NCBI RefSeq assembly: GCF_000279145.1
Contig: NC_018178.1
Location: 1,612,001 to 1,676,000, forward strand
Direction of reading: 5' to 3'
Length of the DNA stretch: 64,000 bases
From: Melioribacter roseus P3M-2
Lineage (GTDB): Bacteria > Bacteroidota > Ignavibacteria > Ignavibacteriales > Melioribacteraceae
Shown: positions 11,118 to 20,042 of the stretch, one piece after another
How positions within the stretch are numbered: position 1 is the first letter of the stretch
Layout of the letters: each line of letters opens with the position of its first letter
The notes under the pieces: model-generated
Seen by the model: only the letters and a program-made list of their open reading frames with translations
What the model was told of the DNA's origin: nothing
Databases searched by the model: none
Program-made: the position numbers and the translations under genes

Positions 11118-11867
11118 ATGATTAATTTTTTCAAGAAAGTAAGACTAAAACTTTTATTCGACGGAAAATTGCAAAATTATCTTAAATACGCGACAGGGGA
11201 AATAATACTTGTGGTTATCGGCATCTTGATAGCTCTTCAGATAAACGACTGGAACGAAAACCGGAAATTGAATGGTATTAGAAATATTTACTACCGACAG
11301 ATTCTAATCGATTTGGACCGCGAAATTAAGAATGTTAATTCTCGAATTGACAGTCTGGAAAAGAGCGTTAATTCATATAATGCATATAAAGAATATGTTT
11401 CTTCGGAAAATCCGACGTTAGAGCAAACATCAATGGCTTTGAGCGGGGTTGATGAGACGTTTAATTACATGTCGTTTAATTCGAGCACAATCGAATCGCT
11501 CGAACTAACCGGAGATATTAAATTGATACCCAGGAATTTAAGAACGGAGTTAATAAACTTAAGACGAGCTCAGAAAATTATGACCACCGTGGCTACCGAT
11601 AATGACAATGTTTATTTGTTTAATCTTCAGAAGGCGGGCAATCTGGGTTTTTATCAAATATTGAATGGCCGCGCTGTAAACGGACCAATTAAAAATAACG
11701 ACATCGCAGATAAAATAAAGCGGAATTACGCCGATATCATTTTAATTGCCGATGCGGCTTATGCGCTGAAGAATTTTACCGAAAAACAAAAAATCTATGT
11801 ATTCAAAACAATGTTAAAACGGATCGATACAATAAGAAAAATGATTCAACGGGAGCTGGACAAATAA
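11118..11867 (+). CDS. DUF6090 family membrane protein (copy 1)
   Basis: A 249-residue protein matching the Bacteroidota DUF6090 pattern: a basic N-terminus (INFFKKVRLKLLFDGKLQNY), then a single membrane helix (EIILVVIGILIALQINDW), then a mostly helical charged domain of about 180 residues predicted outside the membrane. I chose the ATG at 11118, since the family begins with the MINFF-type sequence; a TTG 11 codons upstream is also possible. A second member follows at 12035, so this is a tandem paralogue pair. The upstream region holds a small ATGCG/CGCAT inverted repeat. The function of the family is unknown to me. Confidence 0.75.
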   Translation: MINFFKKVRLKLLFDGKLQNYLKYATGEIILVVIGILIALQINDWNENRKLNGIRNIYYRQILIDLDREIKNVNSRIDSLEKSVNSYNAYKEYVSSENPTLEQTSMALSGVDETFNYMSFNSSTIESLELTGDIKLIPRNLRTELINLRRAQKIMTTVATDNDNVYLFNLQKAGNLGFYQILNGRAVNGPIKNNDIADKIKRNYADIILIADAAYALKNFTEKQKIYVFKTMLKRIDTIRKMIQRELDK

Positions 11868-12034
11868 TTCCTCCGCAATAAAAGCGCAAGAATATTTATA
11901 TAAATAGCGTAATACATCATTGTTGTTTTATTATTATTCGATTGATAGTTGATTGCGTATATCTCCGGTTCATTTAACGTCAAAGAATCAGTGAAAAAGT
12001 TTAGAAAATATCATTACAAAAAAGTAGCCGCTTT

Positions 12035-12787
12035 ATGATAAAATTGTTTAGAAATATACGGCAAAAGCTTCTGTCGGAAGGGAAATTGCAGAAGTACCTT
12101 AAATACGCCGCGGGAGAAATTATACTCGTGGTTGTCGGAATTCTGGTTGCGCTTCAAATAAATAACTGGAGCGAATCGATTAAAAACCGGGAGCTGGAAT
12201 CGGTTTACTTGAGGGAGATGCTGGAAGATTTCAAAAGCAATCTGCAAAAATCGGAAGACACAATCGAATGGATTAATGAAGTGATACCGGAGATGATTAC
12301 GCTGCTCGAACAATCGTCGCTCGATAAACCCGATATCCCGGTCGATTCGCTCAACTACAATTTTTCGTCTCTCCTTACAATGCCCACATACAACAGCACC
12401 GACAGGGTCTACCAGAATTTAGTCGGGTCGGGCGATTTTAAAATTATTACTTCGCGGGATTTGAAAAACGATATTGCAAACTATTACAAAGCCGTCGATT
12501 TAATAGAACTCGTACAAAGAACTCACGAAATGGAGCTCGTAAATTCGATCCAGCCTTACATAATCGACAATATGGATTTTCAATCCGTCGGCGTTTATTT
12601 GCTGGACGACTGGGACATGCCGCCGGCGGACGATTATGAACGGATTCTAAAAGTTATGAAAAGCAGAGAGTTCAGAAATATTATCATGCTAAAGTTGTCT
12701 ATACTGTCCGACCTGTTGGAGCAAAACGAGAACATTAAAGAAATCAACAAAAAGCTTGTGGCGTCAGTGGAAAAACATTTCGAGTAA
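12035..12787 (+). CDS. DUF6090 family membrane protein (copy 2)
   Basis: A 250-residue paralogue of the preceding gene. The N-terminal 50 residues are nearly the same: the basic IRQKLLSEGKLQKYLKY segment and the membrane helix EIILVVVGILVALQINNW. The extracytoplasmic part is much more diverged and ends with a Lys-rich helix. A 167-base AT-rich gap separates the two, so they may be transcribed separately or be an old duplication. No catalytic motif is visible. The start at 12035 matches the family start (MIKLF). Confidence 0.78.
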   Translation: MIKLFRNIRQKLLSEGKLQKYLKYAAGEIILVVVGILVALQINNWSESIKNRELESVYLREMLEDFKSNLQKSEDTIEWINEVIPEMITLLEQSSLDKPDIPVDSLNYNFSSLLTMPTYNSTDRVYQNLVGSGDFKIITSRDLKNDIANYYKAVDLIELVQRTHEMELVNSIQPYIIDNMDFQSVGVYLLDDWDMPPADDYERILKVMKSREFRNIIMLKLSILSDLLEQNENIKEINKKLVASVEKHFE

Positions 12788-12850
12788 ATCCGGTTGACTA
12801 ATAGCGGTCTTCGCTTTAATTTGAAGCGCCGATAAAAAAGGAGATTGCGC

Positions 12851-13201
12851 ATGAAAAACACCAGGATATTCAAAATGCCCTTTGCAAGCGTTTATCCGCA
12901 CTACGTTAGCAAGGCTGAAAAAAAAGGACGCACCAAAGACGAGGTGGATACTGTAATTTGCTGGCTTACGGGGTACGACAGGAAAGGTCTTCAAAAACAG
13001 ATAGACAAAAAAGTCGATTTCGAAACTTTTTTTGCCGAAGCGCCGGCAATCAATCCGAACGTCTCAAAAATTACCGGAGTTATTTGCGGATACAGAGTTG
13101 AAGAGATAGAAGACCCGCTGATGAGAAAAATCCGTTACATGGACAAACTCGTCGACGAACTTGCGAAAGGGAAATCTATGGAAAAGATTTTGAGGGAGTG
13201 A
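12851..13201 (+). CDS. DUF2200 family protein
   Basis: A 116-residue small cytoplasmic protein that matches the DUF2200 pattern, with [19 protein letters not shown] at the start and conserved [17 protein letters not shown] and FEEAPxxNPN-like segments. The ATG at 12851 has AAGGAGA upstream (12838-12844) at good spacing, so I prefer it to a TTG two codons earlier. Proteins of this family are sporadically distributed and uncharacterised. It stands 63 bases after the DUF6090 gene and could share its transcript. Confidence 0.82.
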   Translation: MKNTRIFKMPFASVYPHYVSKAEKKGRTKDEVDTVICWLTGYDRKGLQKQIDKKVDFETFFAEAPAINPNVSKITGVICGYRVEEIEDPLMRKIRYMDKLVDELAKGKSMEKILRE

Positions 13202-13306
13202 GTTTTATGACCCGGCGCTTGCTCCCTTGTCTGCGATTTACAAACCTACCCATGTAACTTGTAGAAAGATATTCCAGTCTTAAGATGTAAGAAAAATAGG
13301 ATTAAT

Positions 13307-14797
13307 ATGAAGCGCTTAATCGGACTTCTTTATTTATGTTTATTGTGGTTTCCCTTTGTTTCCTATCCTTTACCGGGAGATTGTGACGGCGGAAAGGATT
13401 GCGAGAAAAAACATGACTTCTTTTATAAAATTGAAAACAAAATAAAAACTGTGTTTAATGATTACGGATTTAGAGGCGATTTTCTGATAGCTGTAGTTGA
13501 TGAATGCGGCGTGAATGGCTATGCCGTTATTAATCGTAATATTATTGAAGGCAGATACACGGATCTTAACATCGATTCTCCATTTTATATAGCGTCGCAT
13601 ACGAAGGCATTTACCGGCGCTTTAATGTGTATGCTCGATGAAGAAGGTACGCTGGACTTGAATAAATTTATTGCAGACTATTTACTCGAATTGAATTTTG
13701 GAGGCGGAATAAATACGGCTGACATTACGTTGAAAAGCCTTTTGAATCATACGCACGGCATATTCAGCGTCAGGCTAACATGGAAAACGGCTTTCCTGGG
13801 TTACAGCGGTTTAAACTCGGAAATTCTGGAAGACATTAATAATGATTTTATATATGATCCGTCGCATAAATTCCGATATTCGAATGTCGGCACGATTGTG
13901 GCGGCTATAATCGCAGAAAAAGTTACGGGAAAAAATTGGAAAGAATTAATGCGGGAAAAAATATTTGTGCCGTTGAAAATGGAACATACAAGTTGTAACG
14001 TTTCCGATTACAACGCCGATTTAATCCGACCTTCGGTTATCGTATCTCGGAATAATGAAATCATTTCCTCCGGCTTTTATAAAAAAGATATAACCATGCA
14101 CGCTTCCGGCGGTATTATTTCAACGACAAAAGATTTATCGCTTTGGCTGGCGGCTAACATTAGACAGGATGAAATTTTAATGAATAAGAAAAGTTGGATT
14201 CTTTTGCACTCGCCGTCTGCGTTACAAAACAGAAAATATTTTACATACGATCGCTTTGGATACGGTTTGGGCTGGGATATTGCCGAATATAATGGAGATA
14301 CAATATTAACCAGGTTCGGCGGCTATGCCGGCATCAGCTGCCATATATCTTTCATTCCGAAGAAAAAAATTGGCATAATTGCTTTCTCTACGGATAACCG
14401 AGCCTTTCTATTGCCGCATCTTATGGCGAATTATGTTTATAATTTGATGTCTGAACGGGATGCAGAAAGCATTATTGAAAATGAGCTTGCGTTTTTTAGG
14501 GAAGCATTTCTTAAACAAAATAATTTATCTTATCCGTCCGATTCTCTTTTGTTGCAAGCAAACAACAGAAACGATGCAATCACCGGAATATATCAAACCG
14601 ATTCTTGGCCTTCGATTGAGATAAAAAAATCGGGGAACTATTATAACTTTATATGGGGAGTTCTAAAAGGCAAGATTTATTTGAAAGACGACTCGTCGTT
14701 TACGACTAATACCGGCGTAATTATCAGAGATTTCAAAATAAAAAACGATACTCTGTTTACAGGATCGTTAATCTTTATTAAAAATATGAAAAAATAG
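13307..14797 (+). CDS. Exported serine hydrolase of the beta-lactamase class C/esterase family
   Basis: A 496-residue protein with an N-terminal signal peptide and a serine beta-lactamase-like domain. The active-site SxxK motif is SHTK at residues 97-100 and the second motif is YSN at 191-193. The third element is present as the HASGG segment near residue 264. This fold includes AmpC, D-Ala-D-Ala carboxypeptidases, EstB esterases and D-amino-acid peptidases. The roughly 90-residue C-terminal beta extension is typical of the peptidase/esterase-like relatives rather than of true beta-lactamases. The gene is AT-rich relative to its neighbours and stands alone. The substrate cannot be named from sequence. 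Confidence 0.8.
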   Translation: MKRLIGLLYLCLLWFPFVSYPLPGDCDGGKDCEKKHDFFYKIENKIKTVFNDYGFRGDFLIAVVDECGVNGYAVINRNIIEGRYTDLNIDSPFYIASHTKAFTGALMCMLDEEGTLDLNKFIADYLLELNFGGGINTADITLKSLLNHTHGIFSVRLTWKTAFLGYSGLNSEILEDINNDFIYDPSHKFRYSNVGTIVAAIIAEKVTGKNWKELMREKIFVPLKMEHTSCNVSDYNADLIRPSVIVSRNNEIISSGFYKKDITMHASGGIISTTKDLSLWLAANIRQDEILMNKKSWILLHSPSALQNRKYFTYDRFGYGLGWDIAEYNGDTILTRFGGYAGISCHISFIPKKKIGIIAFSTDNRAFLLPHLMANYVYNLMSERDAESIIENELAFFREAFLKQNNLSYPSDSLLLQANNRNDAITGIYQTDSWPSIEIKKSGNYYNFIWGVLKGKIYLKDDSSFTTNTGVIIRDFKIKNDTLFTGSLIFIKNMKK

Positions 14798-14875
14798 AAA
14801 ATATTTTTTGCCTTAATTATTATATAAAGTTCGCTATATTTATTTGCTCCAAAACATAGAGTTAAACTAAAAGAA

Positions 14876-15940
14876 ATGAATCTTGCGGATATCGGTTATA
14901 CCGTATTTCTAGAAAAAAGCGAATTTCAGTCGCTCCCGGAGGGCTTACAAACAGGAAGAGTTGCCGCGGAACATAAAGAAAGGTACATTGTTCTTACTTC
15001 CGAAGGCGAATACGAAGCGGAAATTACAGGCAATATGCGTTTTTCAGCCGAGTCGAGAATGGACTTTCCTGCCGTAGGCGACTGGGTTCTGTTAACTGCT
15101 TATGCAAACGACTTCGCGGTAATCCATAAAATATTGCCGCGCTATTCGATTCTGGAAAGAAAAGCTGCGGGTAATTCGAGTGAAGCCCAAATAATTGCAA
15201 CAAATGTCGACTATGCGTTTTTAATTCAATCCGTCGACAGGGACTTTAACGTCAACCGTATCGAACGTTATCTGACGCTTTGTTATTCTTCCGGCATTAG
15301 TCCCGTCGTCGTTCTGACGAAAATCGATCTGATTGACGCTGCGACGCTCGCTTCGATTAAATGTAGCGTGGAAAAAAGGATCATAAATGTTCCCGTTGTA
15401 ACCGTAAGCAACATTACAAAAGAGGGCTTGAACGATCTGGAAAAGCTAATTGAGAAAGGAAAAACCTGCTGCTTGCTCGGTTCCTCCGGCGCCGGAAAAT
15501 CGACTCTTATTAACAACCTAGCAGGTAAAGATATAATGCGAACGGACGTCGTCAGCGAAAGCACAAACAAAGGCAGGCATGTAACGACCCACAGGGAATT
15601 AATCGTTCTCGATAAAGGCGGAGTGTTGATCGATAATCCCGGCATGAGGGAAGTGGGAATTACCGATATGTCGACCGGACTGGAAAAGACTTTCGAGCTT
15701 ATTTACGAACTTTCTACAGACTGCAAATTTAAAGACTGCACGCACACTAATGAACCGGGCTGCGCCGTATTGAAAGCAGTCGGCTCGGGTCAAATCGACA
15801 AGGCTTTGTACAAAAATTTTTTGAAACTCGAAAAAGAGAAAAATTACTATGAAATGTCAGCTCTGGAAAAACGGCAAAAAGACAAGAACTTCGGCAAGAT
15901 GATAAAGAATTTTAAAAAAGAGATTAAGAAGAAGAAATAG
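14876..15940 (+). CDS. rsgA: Ribosome small subunit biogenesis GTPase RsgA
   Basis: A circularly permuted GTPase that acts in late 30S maturation. Domains in order are an N-terminal OB fold (about 1-85), the permuted GTPase domain with G4 LTKID, G1 GSSGAGKST and G3 DNPG (residues about 90-265), and a C-terminal zinc-binding segment with CKFKDCTHTNEPGC, which supplies the Cys/His ligands. The length of 354 is slightly longer than usual because of a Lys-rich tail. It is monocistronic by position, upstream of the carotenoid operon with a 188-base gap. Confidence 0.95.
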   Translation: MNLADIGYTVFLEKSEFQSLPEGLQTGRVAAEHKERYIVLTSEGEYEAEITGNMRFSAESRMDFPAVGDWVLLTAYANDFAVIHKILPRYSILERKAAGNSSEAQIIATNVDYAFLIQSVDRDFNVNRIERYLTLCYSSGISPVVVLTKIDLIDAATLASIKCSVEKRIINVPVVTVSNITKEGLNDLEKLIEKGKTCCLLGSSGAGKSTLINNLAGKDIMRTDVVSESTNKGRHVTTHRELIVLDKGGVLIDNPGMREVGITDMSTGLEKTFELIYELSTDCKFKDCTHTNEPGCAVLKAVGSGQIDKALYKNFLKLEKEKNYYEMSALEKRQKDKNFGKMIKNFKKEIKKKK

Positions 15941-16128
15941 AAAACATAATCAAGAAGCCTAGCTATTAGACCGCAGCAGTAAACAGCCCTGCCATTTTTA
16001 AATTGGATATAAATATCCCCTGAGTTATATTCACAATACAAATCATTAGTAAGTTATTTATTCCGACATGGAACTAATTCTTTTTTTTATATCGTTTAGA
16101 GCATAAATGCAATATTAATAAAGGGAAT

Positions 16129-16971
16129 ATGAGTTTTAAAATATATTTAGAGACTTCTTTTAAGACTTCGGAATTAATTACCAAACAATACAGCACATCA
16201 TTTTCGTGGGCGACTTTCTTTCTCGAAAAGGATAAACGAAAAGCGATTTATGCCATTTACGGCTTTGTTCGTTTAGCAGACGAAATTGTGGATACTTTTC
16301 ACGAGTACGATAAGTTATTCTTGCTAAATGAACTACGACAAGATCTTTATTATGCCCTCAATAATAAGATATCTATCAACCCGGTGTTAATGTCTTTCGC
16401 GGATACTGCTATTAAGTACGACATTAAAAAAGAACAAATAGAATCTTTTTTGAAAAGTATGGAAAGCGATTTGACAAAGAGCAATTATTATTATCAGGAA
16501 GAATTAAACGAATACGTTTACGGCTCTGCAGACGTTGTCGGTTTGATGTGCCTCAAAGTATTTTGTAATGGCAATACCGGTTTGTATAAAGAATTGGAAT
16601 TGCCTGCCCGCAAATTGGGGTCTGCCTTTCAAAAAGTTAACTTCCTGCGAGATTTAAAAAACGACATAAATGAGTTGAATAGAAATTATTTTCCTGAAAT
16701 TATTAATGGAGTATTTGATGTTGTTACGAAAGAAAAAATCGAAGCGGTTATAGACTCGGAATTCCGTGAAGCATATGAAGGACTGAAACGGCTGCCGGGC
16801 AAGTCTAAATTGGCTGTCGCTTTAGCTTATTTTTACTATATGGCATTGTTTAAGAAAATTAAAAAAGCAACGCCCGAAATGGTTCTTTCAAAAAGATTCA
16901 GAATCTCCAATTTCAGGAAATCGCTTATTATGTTCAAAGTGTTTCTTATGTATAAACTGAAAATCATATAA
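16129..16971 (+). CDS. crtB: Phytoene synthase
   Basis: Condenses two geranylgeranyl diphosphates to phytoene (or farnesyl diphosphates to a C30 analogue). The 280-residue protein has both Asp-rich motifs of the squalene/phytoene synthase fold: DEIVD near residue 48 and RDLKND near residue 180. It opens a six-gene operon; cruF follows 9 bases after its stop. With CruF downstream, the C40 route is more likely than the C30 one. No GGPP synthase gene is in the window, so the substrate must come from elsewhere. The whole operon is AT-richer than the flanking rsgA and glnA genes. Confidence 0.92.
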   Translation: MSFKIYLETSFKTSELITKQYSTSFSWATFFLEKDKRKAIYAIYGFVRLADEIVDTFHEYDKLFLLNELRQDLYYALNNKISINPVLMSFADTAIKYDIKKEQIESFLKSMESDLTKSNYYYQEELNEYVYGSADVVGLMCLKVFCNGNTGLYKELELPARKLGSAFQKVNFLRDLKNDINELNRNYFPEIINGVFDVVTKEKIEAVIDSEFREAYEGLKRLPGKSKLAVALAYFYYMALFKKIKKATPEMVLSKRFRISNFRKSLIMFKVFLMYKLKII

Positions 16972-16980
16972 ATAATAGTT

Positions 16981-17628
16981 ATGAATTATTTTCCTAAGAA
17001 TAAAACTAACGAATCTGAAATCAGAAGATTTGTTGTAATCTATTATATAGTAGGAGTAGTGGGCTTTATTCTACCATTCACTCGGGGATTATTTACCGCA
17101 CTGATACCGATATCTCTTCTTATAAGCGTTTACTTAGTAATTTTGTATAATAATAATTATAATTTCTTTTCTGTAGCTGGCATGATATCTGTTTTTTTTC
17201 TTGGATATATTATCGAAGTGATAGGCGTTCAAACCGGGCAGATATTCGGGCGCTACATATACGGAAATGCTCTCGGCCCAAAGTTATTCGGAGTTCCTTT
17301 GATAATTGGGATTAATTGGCTTATCTTGTCCTATGCCTCAGTTTCTTTGTTAAACCAATTTAAGATACGAAAACCTTTAGCCTTATTCCTGGCGCCTTTG
17401 TTAATGGTTTTTTATGATTTCTTTCTTGAGCAGGTAGCAGGCAAACTGGATATGTGGTATTGGGAAAATTTAGATGCTCCTGTTAATAATTATATTGCAT
17501 GGTATATTGCCGGTTTTGTCATGGTTCTAATTCTTTTAGTAGCCAGAGTTAATTTTAAAAATTCCGTGGCTCCTGTAATATTTAGTAGCCAGTTTGCTTT
17601 CTTTTTTTTATTGTCGTATTTAATTTGA
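16981..17628 (+). CDS. cruF: CruF-type carotenoid biosynthesis membrane protein (1',2'-hydratase)
   Basis: A 215-residue integral membrane protein with about seven hydrophobic segments. It carries the conserved CruF/DUF422 block EVIGVQTGQIFGRYIYG, followed by LGPKLFGVPLIIGINW, and the later FYDFFLEQVAGKLDMW segment with acidic residues. CruF adds water to the psi end of monocyclic or acyclic carotenoids, giving a tertiary hydroxyl that is then glycosylated or desaturated. Its position between phytoene synthase and an acyltransferase/glycosyltransferase pair fits that role. Reaction specificity is inferred from the family. Confidence 0.82.
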   Translation: MNYFPKNKTNESEIRRFVVIYYIVGVVGFILPFTRGLFTALIPISLLISVYLVILYNNNYNFFSVAGMISVFFLGYIIEVIGVQTGQIFGRYIYGNALGPKLFGVPLIIGINWLILSYASVSLLNQFKIRKPLALFLAPLLMVFYDFFLEQVAGKLDMWYWENLDAPVNNYIAWYIAGFVMVLILLVARVNFKNSVAPVIFSSQFAFFFLLSYLI

Positions 17629-17634
17629 TTCGCC

Positions 17635-18252
17635 ATGCTAAAAGCCAAACATCACTTTTTTATTTATCCTATGTTCAAATGTCTTACTAAAATACTTTTA
17701 AAAAGAAATTTTAATAAATGTTTAATAAATGGCGAATTTGAAGATAATGGGAAATCTGTTCTTGTCATTTCAAACCATGTAAGCTGGTGGGACGGTTTTT
17801 GGATAATGCATCTGAATCTGAAGTTATTAAAACGCCGTTTTCATTTTATGATGCTTGAAGAACAACTGAATAAACATTGGTATTTTCAATACAGCGGCGG
17901 ATTCTCCGTAAAGAAAAAATCTCGTTCCATTTTGGAAACAATAGACTATACTGCAGAACTGTTATCGTCTAATGAAAATATGGTTCTTTTATTCCCGCAG
18001 GGTGAAATTAAATCGGTATATGACAGGAATATTAAGTTCGAAAAGGGGGTGGAACGCATTTTAATGAAATCTCCGTCAGAAACTCAAATTTTATTTGTTG
18101 TTAACCTTATTGATTATTTTTCACAAAAGAAGCCTACTTTGTATATGTATATTAATACCCTGCATAAAACAATTAGAAGCGTTGATTTTCTAGAAAAAGA
18201 GTATATAAAATTCTATTCTGAGGCAATAAACAAACATCTCGCCAACGTATGA
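17635..18252 (+). CDS. PlsC-like acyltransferase of the carotenoid operon
   Basis: A 205-residue lysophospholipid-acyltransferase-fold protein. The catalytic HX4D box is present as NHVSWWD near residue 47, and a substrate-binding block appears as LLFPQGE near residue 118, where typical PlsC has FPEGT. The gene starts 6 bases after cruF and overlaps the glycosyltransferase by 4 bases (ATGA). In related clusters such enzymes put a fatty acid on the sugar of a carotenoid glycoside (CruD, CrtO). I infer the same here. A role in phospholipid synthesis is less likely given the tight operon. Confidence 0.75.
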   Translation: MLKAKHHFFIYPMFKCLTKILLKRNFNKCLINGEFEDNGKSVLVISNHVSWWDGFWIMHLNLKLLKRRFHFMMLEEQLNKHWYFQYSGGFSVKKKSRSILETIDYTAELLSSNENMVLLFPQGEIKSVYDRNIKFEKGVERILMKSPSETQILFVVNLIDYFSQKKPTLYMYINTLHKTIRSVDFLEKEYIKFYSEAINKHLANV

Positions 18253-19334
18253 AATATATCGCCTATATAACGTTCGTTTTTATAACAATACAATTGTTAA
18301 ACTTAATTATAAATTTTCTTTTCCGTCAAAAATTAAAGTCGACTTATAAAACTAAGCAAGAAAAGATTTCCATTTTAATTCCGGCGCGCAACGAAGAGAA
18401 AAACATTGCCGGGCTTTTGAATAATTTAACAAAGATTAAAAATGACAATCTCGAAATAATAGTATATAACGACGGCTCGAATGACAATACAGCAAAGATT
18501 GTCGAAGATTTTGTTGAGTCGGACGGTAGAATAAAATTGATAACCGGGGAGGCATTGCCGGATGGATGGCGAGGTAAAAATTTTGCATGCCACCAAATGT
18601 CGAAAATTGCTATGGGTGATTATTTCCTTTTTATCGACGCCGACGTACGGATAGAAGGTGATATTATCACTGATGCCGTTGCATATGTAAAAAAATATGG
18701 ACTGGGGTTGTTGTCTCTATTCCCAAAGCAAATAATGGTTACATTCGGCGAAAAAATATCTGTGCCTGTCATGAATTATATATTGCTGACTTTACTCCCT
18801 CTGGTGCTTGTGCGGTTATCGCCTTTCAAATCTCACTCCGCGGCGAACGGTCAGTTTATGTTTTTTGATGCAAAGACGTATAAACGGTTTATGCCGCATA
18901 AAATGTTCAGGAATTCTTTGGTAGAAGATATAGAGATCGCAAGATTCTTGAAATCAGAAAAGACGAAAATTGCTTGTGTCACCGGAGACGAAAGAGTCGT
19001 TTGCCGGATGTACGGTTCTTATGCAGAAGCGCTGAATGGATTTTCTAAAAACATATTGATGTTTTTCGGAAACAGTTTGACTGCAGCTTTGATATTCTGG
19101 ACCTTTTCGGCATTGGGTTTTGTGCCCGTCCTTTTAAGTATGAGCGAATATTTTCATGTTTATTTAATAATATTCTTGTCGATACAGTTTTTGTATTCAA
19201 GTACAAGCAAAGAGAATATGGCGGAAAATTTGTTCCTTTTTCCTTTGCAGATGTTATTCATGCTTCATGTAATTTTAAATGCTGTGCTAATCAGAACAGG
19301 GAAGCCATATATATGGAAAGGAAGATATATATAA
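18249..19334 (+). CDS. Family 2 glycosyltransferase of the carotenoid operon
   Basis: A 361-residue membrane-anchored GT2 enzyme. It has an N-terminal membrane helix, then the GT-A fold with ISILIPARNEEKNI, the nucleotide-binding VYNDGSNDNT and the metal-binding DAD in FIDADVR. Three to four hydrophobic segments make up the C-terminal third. The layout resembles CruC/CrtQ-type carotenoid glycosyltransferases, which glycosylate a hydroxylated carotenoid end. The start overlaps the acyltransferase stop (ATGA) and the end overlaps the next gene by 22 bases, so it is clearly part of the operon. Sugar and acceptor are inferred from context. Confidence 0.8.
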   Translation: MKYIAYITFVFITIQLLNLIINFLFRQKLKSTYKTKQEKISILIPARNEEKNIAGLLNNLTKIKNDNLEIIVYNDGSNDNTAKIVEDFVESDGRIKLITGEALPDGWRGKNFACHQMSKIAMGDYFLFIDADVRIEGDIITDAVAYVKKYGLGLLSLFPKQIMVTFGEKISVPVMNYILLTLLPLVLVRLSPFKSHSAANGQFMFFDAKTYKRFMPHKMFRNSLVEDIEIARFLKSEKTKIACVTGDERVVCRMYGSYAEALNGFSKNILMFFGNSLTAALIFWTFSALGFVPVLLSMSEYFHVYLIIFLSIQFLYSSTSKENMAENLFLFPLQMLFMLHVILNAVLIRTGKPYIWKGRYI

Positions 19335-20041
19335 TATTTCTTTTGCTAATTATTACGATCGGAAATTTATACTCCCAGAATAACAAATCGATTTATAAAG
19401 CTTATGTCAGTAATCAAATGGATTTGTGGAAAACAGCCATGGATTCAATTGAATCGGGCGGCGAGCTTACGGATGCTCGCTATCTTGAGCTGCTAAATTA
19501 TTATTACGGATATACTGCATGGTGTATCGATCAAAAAAATTATAAAGATGCGGAAAAATATATAGAAAAGTCGGAAGATATTATTGAGAAACTGGAAAAG
19601 AGAAATTACGAAATGTCGTCTCTCTATTCATATAAATCGGCTCTTATTGGTTATGAGATAGCTCTTTCTCAGTATAAAGCTCCGTTTATAGGAAAGAAAA
19701 GTATCAGATATGCAAATGAATCAGTAAAAACAGATTCCTCAAACCCGATGGGATATATTCAATTGGGTAATATAGAGTATTATACTCCGGGTTTATTCGG
19801 AGGCTCCAAAGAGGAAGCGTTGGCTTATTATATGCGTGCACTTGATTTAATGGAAAAAGACACTATCTGGTTGAGGAATAACTGGAATTATCTCAATCTG
19901 CTGGTAAACATTATAAATACCTATACGGAACTTGAAGAATATGACAAAGCGAAAGAATATTGTATCAAGGCGCTGCAAATAGAACCCGAATTCGATTGGG
20001 TCAAAAATAACCTATATCCAAATTTACACGGGAAGAGATAA
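19313..20041 (+). CDS. Exported TPR-like protein in the carotenoid operon
   Basis: A 242-residue protein with a signal peptide (IIFLLLIITIGNLYSQ) and an all-helical body. Two helix pairs look like tetratricopeptide repeats: YIQLGNIEYYTPGLFGG onward (about 140-180) and EEYDKAKEYCIKALQIEPEF near the C-terminus. It begins 22 bases before the glycosyltransferase stop and ends 1 base before crtI, so translation is coupled on both sides. TPR proteins scaffold others; a periplasmic TPR protein between pigment enzymes could help move or place the pigment, but that is speculation. It is not a known carotenoid enzyme. Confidence 0.7.
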   Translation: MERKIYIIFLLLIITIGNLYSQNNKSIYKAYVSNQMDLWKTAMDSIESGGELTDARYLELLNYYYGYTAWCIDQKNYKDAEKYIEKSEDIIEKLEKRNYEMSSLYSYKSALIGYEIALSQYKAPFIGKKSIRYANESVKTDSSNPMGYIQLGNIEYYTPGLFGGSKEEALAYYMRALDLMEKDTIWLRNNWNYLNLLVNIINTYTELEEYDKAKEYCIKALQIEPEFDWVKNNLYPNLHGKR

Positions 20042-20042
20042 T

